Shown one piece after another: positions 1-8,206 of a stretch of DNA of 64,000 nucleotides. Under the pieces are notes generated by a model. It was not told the DNA's origin and did no database searches. It saw only the letters and a program-made list of their open reading frames with translations. The stretch covers positions 62,001 through 126,000 of the forward strand of contig NZ_QSNT01000006.1 in assembly GCF_009498525.1 (NCBI RefSeq), given 5' to 3'. The first letter of the stretch is position 1, and every line of letters begins with the position of its first letter. This DNA is from Rhizobium sp. ICMP 5592. GTDB taxonomy: Bacteria > Pseudomonadota > Alphaproteobacteria > Rhizobiales > Rhizobiaceae. The position numbers and the translations under genes were made by a program.

Positions 1-390
1 ATGACGCATGTGCTGATGCCCTTCATGATCCTGCCGATCCATTCGGCCTTGCGCTCGGTGCCGAGCGCGTACGAGCAGGCGGCACGAAATCTCGGCGCCA
101 GCCGGATGGTCGCCTTTTGGCGCGTGACCTTTCCACTCAGCCTATCAGGCGTCTTCGCCGGCTGTGTGATCTGCTTCATTCTTGCCATCGGGTTTTACAT
201 CACCCCCGCCCTGGTCGGCGGACCTGGCGCGCTGATGATGGCGACCCTGATCGGCCAGCAGACAATCGTCCTTCTGGACTGGCCATTTGCCGCCGCCCTG
301 TCAGTCATCCTGCTCACCGCGACGTTGCTGCTGGTGCTGATCTTTCGCCGCGCACTCTCTTTCAGCAAAGGTTTGAACAGTGTCCATTGA
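1..390 (+). CDS. ABC transporter permease, PotB-like (5' end outside window)
   Basis: C-terminal part of an inner-membrane permease of the spermidine/putrescine-type ABC importer family. The EAA loop that docks on the ATPase is clear (EQAARNLGASRMVAFWRVTF, about residues 25-44 of what is visible), followed by hydrophobic segments at roughly 50-75 and 95-115. A methionine happens to open the window, but family members are about 280-300 residues long, so the true start lies upstream. It overlaps the next permease gene by 11 bp, as expected for an operon. The ATPase gene is not in the window and may lie upstream. Substrate (polyamine or another small cation) is inferred from family only. Confidence 0.85.
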   Translation: MTHVLMPFMILPIHSALRSVPSAYEQAARNLGASRMVAFWRVTFPLSLSGVFAGCVICFILAIGFYITPALVGGPGALMMATLIGQQTIVLLDWPFAAALSVILLTATLLLVLIFRRALSFSKGLNSVH

Positions 391-1237
391 ATCTCAACCC
401 TTGACGCAGCGATTGGCAACGCCGTCCGACGCCCGCCGGCACCGTCCAGTTTGGCCACGGATGGCACAACATGCATCCAATCTAATGATTGCGGCGGTGC
501 TGTTCTTTCTCGTCCTTCCGACACTGCTGGTGATACCACTGGCACTCAGCGACGCCTCCTATATCACGTTCCCGCCGCAGGGACTGACCCTACGCTGGTT
601 CGAGGCGTATCTGTCCGATCCCGACTGGCTGCGCTCGACCATCTTCAGCCTACAGATCGCCGCAGTAACCGCTGTCGTAGCGACGACCATCGGGACGATG
701 GCGGCGGTTGCTCTCGTACGTGGCAAACTACCGGGCAAGGCACTGCTGCAAGCCCTCTGCCTTGGACCGATGATCGTGCCGGCGATCGTCTTCGGCGTCG
801 CGCTCTATCTGGTCTTCTCGCCTTTACAACTGACGGGGAACCTGACCGGATTCGTCCTTGCCCATTCGGTGCTGGCGGTGCCTTTTGTCGTCATCATCGT
901 TTCCGCAGCGTTGGAGAGAATAGACCCGTTGCTGGAATTGGCGGCCTTGAGCTGCGGAGCGGGGCGGCTCAGAGCCTTCTTTGCGGTGACACTTCCCAAT
1001 CTCGCGCCGGCCGTCGCGACGGCCGCTGTCTTTGCTTTCCTGACCTCCTTCGACGAAGCGACCGTGGCTTTCTTCATCTCTGACACCGGCGGCAAGACGA
1101 TCAGCCGGAAAATGTTCGAGGACATCGATTTCAACCTGACACCCGTCATTGCCGCCATCTCGGTCATCATTGTTGCCGTTTCGCTGCTTTTGATGGGTTC
1201 CATACATCTCCTGAACGGCCGCCGGGAGCAGCACTAG
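380..1237 (+). CDS. ABC transporter permease, PotC-like
   Basis: Second inner-membrane permease of the importer, 285 residues, normal family length. About six hydrophobic segments follow a polar N-terminus of about 30 residues, and an EAA-type loop reads ELAALSCGAGRLRAFFAVTL near residues 193-212. The start is GTG at 380, inside the end of the preceding permease gene, consistent with translational coupling. The binding-protein gene follows 49 bp downstream. Together the three genes form a polyamine-type uptake system whose exact substrate cannot be read from sequence. Confidence 0.88.
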   Translation: MSIESQPLTQRLATPSDARRHRPVWPRMAQHASNLMIAAVLFFLVLPTLLVIPLALSDASYITFPPQGLTLRWFEAYLSDPDWLRSTIFSLQIAAVTAVVATTIGTMAAVALVRGKLPGKALLQALCLGPMIVPAIVFGVALYLVFSPLQLTGNLTGFVLAHSVLAVPFVVIIVSAALERIDPLLELAALSCGAGRLRAFFAVTLPNLAPAVATAAVFAFLTSFDEATVAFFISDTGGKTISRKMFEDIDFNLTPVIAAISVIIVAVSLLLMGSIHLLNGRREQH

Positions 1238-1286
1238 CGGCAGAAACCCCCGCTGCAGGCGGGACATCCATAAGAGGGAAACATCG

Positions 1287-2357
1287 ATGACAATAAGAGC
1301 AGCCATCCGGCTGAGCGGCATTGCTATGTTTTGCGCAGCCATTCTTCTGGGAGAAACGCCCAATCCAGCACTTGCCAGCGAGCAGGTCGTGATCGCCACG
1401 ACTGGCGGCGCCTATGATGCGGCGCTACGCAAATGGTGGTTCGAGCCGTTCACCGCTAAGACCGGTATCCAGGTCGTTTCCGTTGCGGCAACCAACGCGG
1501 AGATGCGCGCCAAGGCGACCGCGATGGTGAAAACCGGCAACGTCAGCTGGGATCTCTACCCCGACGGAGAAATCCAGGTGAGCTCAAAGGATCATCTCGC
1601 GATTTCCGAACCGCTTGACAGTTTTTGCACACAGTTCAAGGATCGTCAGGATCTCGTTCCCGATGCCTGCATCCCGGCTGGCGTGCGGCTGTTTTCGACA
1701 GCCACATTGATGGCCTACGATCCGCAAGCCTTCAAAGGCAACCAGCCCGTGACCTGGGCGGATATGTGGGATACTTCAAAGTTTCCGGGCGGACGCTCGT
1801 TTCCGAATTTCGACGATCCGTGGCGCGTCATGGCAGCTGCTCTTTTGGCAGATGGGGTCAAGCGCGACGACCTCTTTCCGCTCGACGTCGATCGTGCCCT
1901 CAAGAAGCTTGACGCATTGCGGCCGTCCATCACGCTCTGGTGGAAAACCGGGGATCAGAGCGTACAGGGGTTCCGTGAGAACGATTACAGCATCGGGCAG
2001 ATCTGGCTAACGAGGGCAAGCGCGCTCAAAGCAGAAGGACGTTCAATCGCCTGGTCGAACAAGGCGGCATTTCTGGTGGGCGATCGCCTCACGGTTATCA
2101 GGGGAGCGCCCAATCGAGACAATGCTCTGAAGCTCATCGCCTTCTGGTTGGATTCCCCGGACATCCAGGCCAAGGTGTGCGAGGCATTATTGTGCACGCC
2201 ACCTAGTAGCGCGGCGATTATGATGATGCCGCAAGCAGTTCGCGACCAGATGCCGAGCGCCGAAGACGTGCGCGACAGTATCGTCATTCCAGATGCCAAA
2301 TGGATAAACGATCATGCCTCGGAGTTGCTGGAGCGGTGGAACAACTGGGTTCGCTAA
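1287..2357 (+). CDS. ABC transporter periplasmic substrate-binding protein, polyamine type
   Basis: Periplasmic solute receptor of 356 residues, class of PotD/PotF-like and related extracellular solute-binding proteins. A signal peptide is visible (MTIRAAIRL, hydrophobic core, cleavage near ALASEQ at about residue 30). The mature protein begins with VVIATTGGAYDAALRKWW, the usual first strand and helix of this fold. Start at ATG 1287 is preceded by AAGAGGGAAAC. It is the last gene of the importer operon. Ligand identity is not determined; putrescine/spermidine-like compounds are a family-based guess. Confidence 0.85.
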   Translation: MTIRAAIRLSGIAMFCAAILLGETPNPALASEQVVIATTGGAYDAALRKWWFEPFTAKTGIQVVSVAATNAEMRAKATAMVKTGNVSWDLYPDGEIQVSSKDHLAISEPLDSFCTQFKDRQDLVPDACIPAGVRLFSTATLMAYDPQAFKGNQPVTWADMWDTSKFPGGRSFPNFDDPWRVMAAALLADGVKRDDLFPLDVDRALKKLDALRPSITLWWKTGDQSVQGFRENDYSIGQIWLTRASALKAEGRSIAWSNKAAFLVGDRLTVIRGAPNRDNALKLIAFWLDSPDIQAKVCEALLCTPPSSAAIMMMPQAVRDQMPSAEDVRDSIVIPDAKWINDHASELLERWNNWVR

Positions 2358-2986
2358 AGCAGGATGACGACGTGAAAACATTGTGCATGATCATGCGGTG
2401 CCACGACGTTTGGAAGATGAGTGTTCAGCGATCGTTCATTGAATGAACGCTTGGCGCTTGACGCCGACGCACCCCAATGAACATCCGCAGGAGGTCCGCC
2501 TGCAAGCAGAAATGCTTGAAGCTGGGCGGGCCTCTCTTGCCCAATGAGACCTCGCAAGGATGCAGAAATTGCCCCTTTTTCCGCGCGCCACCATCTTCTT
2601 GTTTAGGATTTGCGTTTATCCAAGGGGCACGGCTTCCAATCGGGACGGCGTCGGAACACGACGAAAAAAGATATTGAAGATTGGAATTTCGCTGATGATT
2701 GCCTCGATCGTAGTGGCGGCGCCTGCGATGCTGTTGAAATCCCACGACTAAATGCCTCTGCCCGTAGTGCGTCGAGACAATCCATCAGTGGATGCCGAAA
2801 GACCACGGCGACCGGACATTTCGCAAAGACATTGGCGCCTGCAGTTTCTGACGGGAAAATGTCTGCAGGCTGATTGGTCTTTATCGGCGGCACATAAAGA
2901 GACGAACCACCACCTGAATACTCTGAAGTCGAACTTGACTTCTCATTTCCAATATAAGAACATAATAGGAACATATGGAGCTTACC
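2358..2986. other. Intergenic, no convincing gene
   Basis: No open frame here has both a ribosome binding site and protein-like composition. A plus-strand frame ending at 2751 finishes with a hydrophobic stretch (ISLMIASIVVAAPAMLL), which could be the tail of a decayed small membrane protein, but its upstream part is not protein-like. The last 80 bases are AT-rich and probably hold the promoter of the small gene pair at 2987. Confidence 0.5.
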
Positions 2987-3157
2987 ATGAACCATGCGGA
3001 GCAAATTATTGAGCAGGCGCCCGCCACAATTTCCGCCTCTCGTGCTGCGCGCGAGCGCAATCCAGAGCGGTGGGCGATGTGGCAGCGTCGTGTGGAAGAA
3101 AGCCAGCCGCTGCCACCATTGCCGAGGCCGGTTCAGCTTTTACTGGCCCTGCGATGA
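2987..3157 (+). CDS. Small protein of unknown function, coupled to next gene
   Basis: A 56-residue ORF starting MNHAEQIIEQAPATI. I prefer ATG 2987 because GGAG lies six bases upstream; an in-frame ATG at 2975 is also possible (AGGA four bases upstream). The protein is rich in Arg/Glu and Pro in its C-terminal half (RRVEESQPLPPLPRPVQ). I do not recognise a family. Its TGA stop overlaps the ATG of the next gene in an ATGA, so the two are probably translated together. Confidence 0.5.
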   Translation: MNHAEQIIEQAPATISASRAARERNPERWAMWQRRVEESQPLPPLPRPVQLLLALR

Positions 3158-3444
3158 CAACACGCGATTTTGCCGTTCTGCTTGAAGAGACCGCTGCGCG
3201 CATTGCCGACGTTTCACGGCCCGATTTGCAGATTCTGCTTCGACGCGCTGCCATTATGGTGCGCAACTCGGGATCGATTGCACTCAATGAGGATGTCGAG
3301 GAGGCCCTTTGCAGCGTCGCCGGCCAGCTGAATATGACGCGCAATCAAATGATCCGCTATATCGTGCAGGAGTGGTTGGAAACGAATACCTATCTGCCTG
3401 TGCGAATGCTGGACGAAGACAGTGAGGCGGACGGAAGTGCCTGA
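3154..3444 (+). CDS. Putative ribbon-helix-helix (CopG-like) protein
   Basis: A 96-residue protein. The segment SIALNEDVEEALCSVAGQL followed by NMTRNQMIRYIVQEWLE (residues about 47-82) has the strand-helix-helix pattern of ribbon-helix-helix DNA-binding domains found in CopG/Arc repressors and many antitoxins. That assignment is by eye. The first 40 residues (MTTRDFAVLLEETAARIADV) look helical. It starts in an ATGA overlap with the upstream small gene and lies 145 bp before a nucleotidyltransferase-HEPN gene, so it could be a local regulator or antitoxin-like protein. An in-frame upstream ATG at 3070 is less likely because it reads through the preceding gene in another frame. Confidence 0.55.
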   Translation: MTTRDFAVLLEETAARIADVSRPDLQILLRRAAIMVRNSGSIALNEDVEEALCSVAGQLNMTRNQMIRYIVQEWLETNTYLPVRMLDEDSEADGSA

Positions 3445-3589
3445 CACCGACAGTCCGAATCTGAATTCGGGCGAAGGGCGGAAGCATCTCTTCCGCTCGA
3501 CCATCCGGCTGGCATAGTTTCAATATCGCACTGGCATTGTAACCGGATCGTACCTAGAACTGAAATCATCAGAAAGGGTCCCGCTCTCC

Positions 3590-4489
3590 ATGAAGTTCAG
3601 CCTCGATCATCTGCCGGAACACAAACGACTCGAACTGTCGCGAATTGTCGAGATTGTGCATGAGGAATTCGAGGATGCGCTGAAGGAAGGGACGGCCGAT
3701 TTCAAGAAGAAAGGCCGGATCCTCAAGATTATTCTCTTCGGCTCCTATGCTCGTGGTGACTGGGTAGATGAAGAACATACCGGCAAGGGCTACAAGTCCG
3801 ACTACGATCTGCTGGTAATCGTCAACAATCGCAAGCTTACCGACTTCGGTTCATACTGGCGCAAAGCGGCCGACCGCTTTCCCCGTATCGTCAAGCCGCC
3901 AGTCAGCCTCAACGTGCATTCGCTCCGCGAGGTCAACATGGCACTGAAGCTGGGCAATGATTTCTTCGGCGAAATCCGGCGCGACGGGATCGTTCTTTAC
4001 GAACTCGATGATGAGGAACTCGCCGAGCCAAAGCCACTCACACCCGCCGATGCTCTCCGTACCGCACAAGGACATTTTGATGAACGATATTCTTTTGCAA
4101 CGGCATTGATGGATGGCATCCATCTTTTTGTAGAGAAAGGGCGCTTTAAACACGCTGCCTTTCTTCTTCATCAAGCGATTGAACATAGCTACTCAGCTAT
4201 GCTGTTGACATTGACGAACTACAGCCCAGCCTCGCACAACCTCAACCACCTGAAGACGCTTGCCGAAGGCCGCGATCAGCGGCTTGCGGAGATCTGGCCA
4301 CAAGATCGGCAACGCTATACTGCCTGGTTCAACATCATCAACCAAGCCTATGTGAAAGCCCGCTATTCCGAGCATTTCAAGATCACCGAAGAAGCGCTCG
4401 TCTGGCTTGGCGAACGTACGGACGCGCTGCAGCAACTGGTAAAAGCGATTTGCGAGGAGCATATCGAAAAGCTGCGGAAAAAGCTCTGA
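3590..4489 (+). CDS. Nucleotidyltransferase-HEPN fusion protein
   Basis: A 299-residue two-domain protein. The N-terminal part (about 1-140) is a minimal nucleotidyltransferase: the GSYARGDW motif near residues 51-58 is followed by SDYDLLVIV near 71-79, giving the GS...DxD active site of DNA polymerase beta-like enzymes. The C-terminal part (about 155-299) is a HEPN domain (HAAFLLHQAIEHSYSAML; RYSEHF near residue 258 gives the R-x3-H motif of HEPN RNases). Established knowledge: separate HEPN and MNT proteins form toxin-antitoxin pairs in which the MNT protein adds nucleotides to HEPN; fused versions occur in proteobacteria. Whether this fusion acts as a self-regulated toxin or has another role is unknown. 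Start ATG 3590 follows GAAAGGGTCCCG. Confidence 0.75.
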   Translation: MKFSLDHLPEHKRLELSRIVEIVHEEFEDALKEGTADFKKKGRILKIILFGSYARGDWVDEEHTGKGYKSDYDLLVIVNNRKLTDFGSYWRKAADRFPRIVKPPVSLNVHSLREVNMALKLGNDFFGEIRRDGIVLYELDDEELAEPKPLTPADALRTAQGHFDERYSFATALMDGIHLFVEKGRFKHAAFLLHQAIEHSYSAMLLTLTNYSPASHNLNHLKTLAEGRDQRLAEIWPQDRQRYTAWFNIINQAYVKARYSEHFKITEEALVWLGERTDALQQLVKAICEEHIEKLRKKL

Positions 4490-4722
4490 GCACTGCGGGC
4501 AATCGCTGGTCGACCTTCTTTACCGCCGGTCGCCATGTCGCCGTCTTTCTCCAGGCAGTCGGCACTTATCGGATCACCATCCCATGCCGCTCCGCCATAC
4601 TCGGAAACTCCTCTATCCGCAATCTCGTCGCTTAGCGTCCGGCCTATACCCGAGCGGTGGCGCGTTACCGAGAGGTACGAAGATATATCGGTTCTGCCCG
4701 ACCATTCGTGGCCACAGTAAAC

Positions 4723-5013
4723 CTAATGCGGTTTTCCATCTGCATTTACCGAGTCCGCGCCACTCGAAAAGCCCGTCGCCGGCGTTTCGCCGGCACTCAG
4801 CAGGCAAAAAACCTCGAACCAGAAATGGGCGTCGGTAGCACGTCCATCCACCTTCGCGCCTAAGGCGCACCAAGCCACAGCGAGCGTGGCATCGGGACCA
4901 TAGGCCACCTTTGCGGCCAAGGCCGCGACTGCCGGATCCCTGCCAGACCAAATAGAGATGTCATCATCCGAGGACGGCGCCTGGCGATATTTTGATGTAT
5001 CCGCAAAAGTCAT
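4723..5013 (-). CDS. Conserved-looking hypothetical protein
   Basis: A 96-residue minus-strand ORF starting MTFADTSKYRQAPSSDDD. The start at 5013 has a good GGGAGAG seven bases upstream; a longer frame to 5073 lacks such support. Composition is protein-like (IWSGRDPAVAALAAKVAYG, AHFWFEVFCLLSAGE) with no signal peptide and no membrane segment. I do not recognise a family. It stands alone between the HEPN fusion gene and the response-regulator gene, both on the other strand. Confidence 0.55.
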   Translation of the reverse strand: MTFADTSKYRQAPSSDDDISIWSGRDPAVAALAAKVAYGPDATLAVAWCALGAKVDGRATDAHFWFEVFCLLSAGETPATGFSSGADSVNADGKPH

Positions 5014-5430
5014 AGGAAGCTCTCCCGTGAATGTCCGGCACGGGACGAAAGTTTGGCCGGACTTTATTCTCACAAGTGAGTCACGACCGCGGATGCCGCA
5101 TATGTCGTGTGATCCCTGGCCACTTCCTATTTCATCTCAAAATCCACCAGCCTTGTATCCTGGGCGAGCCGTCTAAACTCGCTCGCAAAGAAGCTCTTTT
5201 GCTCTCCATTTTTGATGCAACAAAATTTTGATTAAATACGTATCACTTTCCCTATTTACGTACAATGTAAATTTATGACAGATAAATAACAGCGTTTTTT
5301 GGCGGTTAACGACAGAATCGCTACCGATCGCAGATATTTTTGTTGCACCAAAATAATCCCAAATGGTGCGAAATCTCGAACCCTCTCATCCTCCGCGTGC
5401 CACCGCCTACTGATCGAAAGGTTATCATCA
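5014..5430. other. AT-rich intergenic region upstream of response regulator
   Basis: 417 bases without a supported gene. The stretch 5215-5290 is AT-rich and probably holds the promoter of the regulator starting at 5431. A frame entering the regulator from 5299 has no ribosome binding site and a non-protein-like sequence. No repeat or hairpin of note was seen. Confidence 0.45.
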
Positions 5431-6153
5431 ATGAAGCCACTCATTCTCATTTGCTCCCCGGATTACGAATTCTACCTTCTGCTCGCACAGATCCTCAATA
5501 TGGGAGGTCTCGAATCTTCGTTGGTGGAAGGTGCGGAGGAAGCCCTAGCTAGCGTGAAATCCGATGATTTGGTGGCCGTGATAATAGACTATCATAGCGA
5601 CGCCTTCCGTATCGGCGATCTTGTCAGCCAGATCAGGGAAACACTGGCCGACAAAACGCTACCGATCGCCGTCTTCGTGGGAGCCGGCAATCAGCAACTT
5701 TATCTCGAAGTCCTCAAAACCGGCGTGAACGAGATTTTCATGCGCCCGTTCAACCCAGAACGTTTTCTAGCTTATCTGTCAGACTTATCGCCAGACGACA
5801 ACGCGAAATCTTGCATAGAAAGAACCTCCGGCAATACGCTTATTTATGCGGAAATCACGATGCAACTGGATAGCATGCGCGTCGAGTGCAACGGCATGGA
5901 CGTCCAACTCAGTCCGATCGAATTTCGCCTTCTTCAGCATTTTCTACAAAAACCAGGCTACGTCTTCAGCCGCGACGCTCTCATCGAGGCTGCATGGCCG
6001 CAAGGTACGTTTGTGGAGCCCCGCACCGTCGACGTTCATGTCGGGCGCCTTCGGCGGGCCATGAGAGGCGCGCTGGGTCGCGATATTATCCGCACGGTGC
6101 GGGCTACCGGTTATGCGCTGGATGAGCGTCAGAGGGCAGATCGAGCTTCGTAA
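5431..6153 (+). CDS. OmpR/PhoB-type response regulator with degenerate receiver
   Basis: A 240-residue DNA-binding regulator. Receiver domain about 1-120 (MKPLILICSP..., candidate phosphoacceptor Asp53 in VIIDYHS) and winged-helix effector domain about 140-235 (LSPIEFRLLQHFLQKPGYVF, VDVHVGRLRRAM, TVRATGYAL). The receiver departs from the canonical set: the invariant Lys of the KP motif is Arg (FMRPFNP) and the usual Thr/Ser after strand 4 appears to be Gly/Ala (VFVGAGN), so phosphorylation may be altered or absent. ATG 5431 was chosen because AAAGG lies upstream and the domain begins there. No sensor kinase gene is adjacent, so it looks like an orphan regulator. Confidence 0.8.
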   Translation: MKPLILICSPDYEFYLLLAQILNMGGLESSLVEGAEEALASVKSDDLVAVIIDYHSDAFRIGDLVSQIRETLADKTLPIAVFVGAGNQQLYLEVLKTGVNEIFMRPFNPERFLAYLSDLSPDDNAKSCIERTSGNTLIYAEITMQLDSMRVECNGMDVQLSPIEFRLLQHFLQKPGYVFSRDALIEAAWPQGTFVEPRTVDVHVGRLRRAMRGALGRDIIRTVRATGYALDERQRADRAS

Positions 6154-6403
6154 GCACTGAGACCACAGAGAAAATCCGTTGAGCATCAATGTGACATTCC
6201 GCCTGCTGTGTTTATCAAGCCTTTCACTTTCGAAATATTGGCGTCACAGAACCTTCAAACAATATTACCGAAACGATCGTTGTCCGCAGACCCGTTCCAC
6301 GGCAATAAAATAGCATCGCGTCGCCAATGAGATGCGATGTGCTGCAGCAGATCTCTGTTTTCTGTTGTGTCGCTGCTCCGCTACGAACAATTTGGATATT
6401 CCC

Positions 6404-7663
6404 ATGAGCGATGATCATCATTCGCCCACCGCTACGGCTGTGTCGCGATCCTACCGCAATACACTCAGCGTGATCGATTCCGCCGATCAAAATCTTGCTG
6501 CGGCCGAGCAGGAGGGAGTCATGGCGCTTTACGCGGACCCGGATAAGGATCGCTCCGTCCTGTTGCCCACGGTGCCTCAGAAGAGACAAGTGACTGACTT
6601 CGTTCGCTGCTCTTATCTCGGCCTCGACAATCATCCCCTCATCCTCGAAGGCGCCATAGAGGCAATGCAGCGGTACAAGGCGCTCCATTGGTCCTGCGCA
6701 AGAACGAGGCTTAATTTCAGCCTGCTAGGCGAACTGGAAGACGCGCTCTCCGACTTGTTTGCGGCGCGGGTCATAACCTACACGACTGTCCTCGCCGCCA
6801 ATATGGGAGCCCTACCACTCTTGGCCTCCGGACACCTCACTGAGAACAAAAGGCCGACCGTCGTTTTCGACCGACTGGCGCATGCGACGCTTGCGTTTCA
6901 CAAACCGGTCGTCGCCAATGAAACACCGATAGAAACGATTGCTCATAACGATCTGAACGCACTCGAGGATATTTGCCGGCGCAACGATCGCGTAGCCTAT
7001 GTGTGCGATGGCGTCTATTCCATGGGCGGCAGCGCGCCGATTGCGGACCTCCTCGCACTCCAGGATCGGTACGGCCTGTTTCTCTATATCGACGATGCCC
7101 ATGGCATTTCCTTGTTCGGGAAGTCTGGGGAGGGCTTTGTACGATCCCAGGTCGGCGCAGCCCTTGGCGAGCGCACAATCATTGCCGCATCGCTCGGCAA
7201 AGGCTTTGGAGCGTCGGGCGGCTTGCTGATGCTCGGCACTCCCCGACAGGAAGAATTGTTCCGGCGCTTTTCGATCGCCTATGCCTTTTCCGCGTCGCTT
7301 AACCTAGCAGCAATCGGCGCTGCCATGGCGTCTCAGACGCTGCACCGCACCGATGAGCTCAAGTTACGCCAGGATGCCCTTGCAGATCGGATAGCTGTTT
7401 TCGACAGGATGGTTGCCAGCGAGCAGGCCGGCTCAAAGCTACCAATCCGCACCATAGAGTTCGGCGACGAAAGACCGTCCATTCGTGCCGCGGCCCACAT
7501 TCTCGACAAGGGCTTCTACACCTCGGCGATCTTCTTTCCCACCGTCGCAAAGGGTAAGGCCGGCTTGCGGGTCTGCCCTACCGCCAGGCACAGCATGCGG
7601 GAAATTGAAGGGTTGGGACGTGCGATCAACGAGGCGCTCGCCGAACGAAGAACAGATCCATGA
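6404..7663 (+). CDS. PLP-dependent alpha-oxoamine synthase-like enzyme
   Basis: A 419-residue fold-type-I PLP enzyme of the alpha-oxoamine synthase family (2-amino-3-ketobutyrate CoA ligase, 8-amino-7-oxononanoate synthase, serine palmitoyltransferase, CqsA). Visible motifs: VCDGVYSMGG (about 201-210), the IDDAHG cofactor-binding motif, and SLGKGFGASGG containing the Schiff-base lysine. These enzymes condense an acyl thioester with an amino acid. No biotin, heme or sphingolipid genes are nearby, so the substrate is open; an amino-ketone signal (CqsA-like) or a lipid precursor is conceivable. ATG 6404 has GGA seven bases upstream. Its stop overlaps the next start in an ATGA. Confidence 0.75.
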   Translation: MSDDHHSPTATAVSRSYRNTLSVIDSADQNLAAAEQEGVMALYADPDKDRSVLLPTVPQKRQVTDFVRCSYLGLDNHPLILEGAIEAMQRYKALHWSCARTRLNFSLLGELEDALSDLFAARVITYTTVLAANMGALPLLASGHLTENKRPTVVFDRLAHATLAFHKPVVANETPIETIAHNDLNALEDICRRNDRVAYVCDGVYSMGGSAPIADLLALQDRYGLFLYIDDAHGISLFGKSGEGFVRSQVGAALGERTIIAASLGKGFGASGGLLMLGTPRQEELFRRFSIAYAFSASLNLAAIGAAMASQTLHRTDELKLRQDALADRIAVFDRMVASEQAGSKLPIRTIEFGDERPSIRAAAHILDKGFYTSAIFFPTVAKGKAGLRVCPTARHSMREIEGLGRAINEALAERRTDP

Positions 7664-8199
7664 TCGACCCAATCAGCGTCATTCTGAATGAAGCCCCGGA
7701 ATTTCGCCGCAACGCCAACTTAAAGACCGACGGGATCGATATGCTGAAATATATCGCCGAAGCCTACGTCATTTTACCCGATTCCGATGTATGGCTTGAG
7801 CATATTTGCCAACAAGCCGCCGAGCTATGCCCTTCAATAATCTCCAACGGGCGGGAAAAAAGGTTCAAATGCGACGACGGACACGCAACAATCAGCGCTA
7901 CGGATATTGTAGCTGATGGGGCCTGCACGCCGCTTCGGTATGGTAGCCGATCTGCAGTCACCGAAGGAGCCGACAGGTTTCTGAACTTTGGCGACGGCTG
8001 CGCCGTCATACGGCCAACCAACGATGGTTTATTTGTTCGCATTTCTGCCCGGGACCTCGTCATTTTCTACGGAATTCGAACGCTTCTGGAGGGTAGCCTC
8101 TTTAAACTCGCGGCCATCTCCAACAACGCAATCGAGTGGTTGCCTGCTGGACGTGAAACGCCTCGACCAGCGACTGATGGGACTGGAGCTTCAGCGTAG
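7660..8199 (+). CDS. Unknown protein coupled to oxoamine synthase; C-terminus possibly altered
   Basis: A 179-residue ORF whose ATG overlaps the stop of the PLP-enzyme gene (ATGA), which argues for joint function. I do not recognise it with confidence. The segment GDGCAVIRPTNDGLFVRISA and the following helix weakly recall small DUF2218-type proteins. The last about 18 residues (PAGRETPRPATDGTGASA) are low in structure, and the same bases in another frame look like the lead-in of traD, so the native C-terminus may have been replaced when the tra fragment was joined here. Confidence 0.55.
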   Translation: MIDPISVILNEAPEFRRNANLKTDGIDMLKYIAEAYVILPDSDVWLEHICQQAAELCPSIISNGREKRFKCDDGHATISATDIVADGACTPLRYGSRSAVTEGADRFLNFGDGCAVIRPTNDGLFVRISARDLVIFYGIRTLLEGSLFKLAAISNNAIEWLPAGRETPRPATDGTGASA

Positions 8200-8206
8200 G
8201 TTTCTG

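Noticed and set aside
835..844. GGGGAACCTG, identical to ten bases at the 3' end of tRNA-Gln, as a possible attachment repeat
   Set aside because: It lies inside a conserved permease coding region, the match stops after ten bases, and no integrase gene is present. Chance is the better explanation.
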